Below, in pieces: positions 13,259-13,461 of a stretch of DNA of 13,461 nt. Under the pieces are notes generated by a model, which did not search any database, was not told where the DNA came from, and saw only the letters and a list, made by a program, of their open reading frames with translations. Every line of letters begins with the position of its first letter. Position 1 is the first letter of the stretch. The DNA comes from Bacillota bacterium. GTDB taxonomy: Bacteria > Bacillota > Bacilli > Bacillales > Cytobacillaceae. A program made the position numbers and the translations under genes. The stretch lies in NCBI GenBank assembly GCA_030705745.1, contig JAUZPT010000039.1, positions 1 to 13,461 of the forward strand, written 5' to 3'.

Positions 13259-13354
13259 ATGCCTCTAAAAAAATATGCTTGTTGCCATTGGCACAATTGC
13301 CCACACCAGAATACTTATATTGTGAGAGATAATCTGGGGAGGTGGGTTGTGTGA
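13259..13354 (+). CDS. Putative 31-residue Cys/His-rich micro-ORF
   Basis: ATG 13259 opens a 31-codon frame: MPLKKYACCHWHNCPHQ followed by NTYIVRDNLGRWVV. Three Cys and three His lie within ten residues (8-16), arranged like a small zinc-binding knuckle. Its TGA (13352-13354) overlaps the GTG start of the next gene (GTGA), the classic arrangement for coupled translation, and the next gene's ribosome site lies inside this frame. Its own ribosome site is only GGGGA, 6 bases upstream. No known family comes to mind. The overlap favours a real gene, but a chance frame this short cannot be excluded. Confidence 0.45.
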   Translation: MPLKKYACCHWHNCPHQNTYIVRDNLGRWVV

Positions 13355-13461
13355 GTTTTTTGTATGTGGCTCTAGGTGATTCTTTGTCAGTTGGAGTAGG
13401 GACTACGTTTTTTTCACCCGGTTTTGTACAGCGTTTTCGAAGAAGTGCTGAACGGGTACTG
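13351..13461 (+). CDS. GDSL/SGNH hydrolase, N-terminal part; runs off the right edge
   Basis: The 37 visible codons start at GTG 13351, 8 bases after GGGGAGG. YVALGDSLSVGVG (residues 5-17) is block I of the SGNH/GDSL lipase-esterase superfamily, with Ser11 as the expected nucleophile, followed by FFSPGFVQRFRRS. The start so close to the GDS motif leaves no room for a signal peptide, so the enzyme is probably cytoplasmic or, like LipC of Bacillus subtilis, placed in the spore. The rest, including the catalytic Asp and His, is outside the window. Confidence 0.85.
   Translation, partial: MSFLYVALGDSLSVGVGTTFFSPGFVQRFRRSAERVL

Noticed and set aside
1..13461. CRISPR array, insertion sequence, prophage or plasmid genes
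   Set aside because: No regular spaced repeats, transposase, integrase or replication genes seen in any frame.

Overview
This window looks like chromosome from an endospore-forming, low-GC Firmicute of the Bacillus group. The genes use Bacillus-type Shine-Dalgarno sites (GGAGG) with ATG, GTG and TTG starts. Gene types typical of Bacillaceae are present: a DUF2515/YppC-type protein, an lmo0937-type micro-membrane protein, DUF1657 proteins with a DUF421-DUF1657 '2Duf' protein, and a YitT-family protein. Species cannot be read from the window.

Left part (1-2970, mostly minus strand): the 5' part of a DUF2515 (YppC-like) gene, then a tandem hairpin repeat serving as a terminator. Next is a multi-span membrane protein gene split by a one-base frameshift at a run of seven T (plus strand). 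It is followed by narK, a nitrate/nitrite MFS transporter. narK has a perfect Fnr-type palindrome placed about 41.5 bp before a predicted start site, so it should be switched on without oxygen.

Middle left (3000-6536, plus strand): an lmo0937-type 48-residue membrane protein behind a candidate sigma-B promoter, then a roughly 390-base non-coding stretch with an orphan hairpin and a cloverleaf-like interspersed repeat. Two closely spaced genes follow: an unrecognised helical protein of 142 residues, and an 805-residue molybdopterin oxidoreductase of the assimilatory nitrate reductase (NasC/NapA-like) class. The enzyme has a Gly where the fourth Fe-S Cys is expected, an extra Cys in a C-x-C, and a LysM-like domain at its C-terminus.

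Middle (6532-7942, minus strand): a compact sporulation-type operon, DUF1657 - DUF1657 - 2Duf, with a candidate sigma-G promoter and an internal terminator after the first gene. 2Duf-type proteins are associated with spore wet-heat resistance. A diverged 2-phosphosulfolactate phosphatase-like gene follows on the plus strand (8089-8868).

Right part (8975-13461, plus strand): a MarR regulator, a short HlyD/EmrA-type adaptor and a DHA2/EmrB-type drug exporter form a self-regulated efflux operon. Two palindromes overlap or follow a near-consensus promoter. A YitT-family membrane protein comes next, then a 31-residue Cys/His-rich micro-ORF whose stop overlaps the GTG start of a GDSL/SGNH hydrolase that runs off the window.

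I saw no rRNA, tRNA, CRISPR array, insertion sequence or phage gene.
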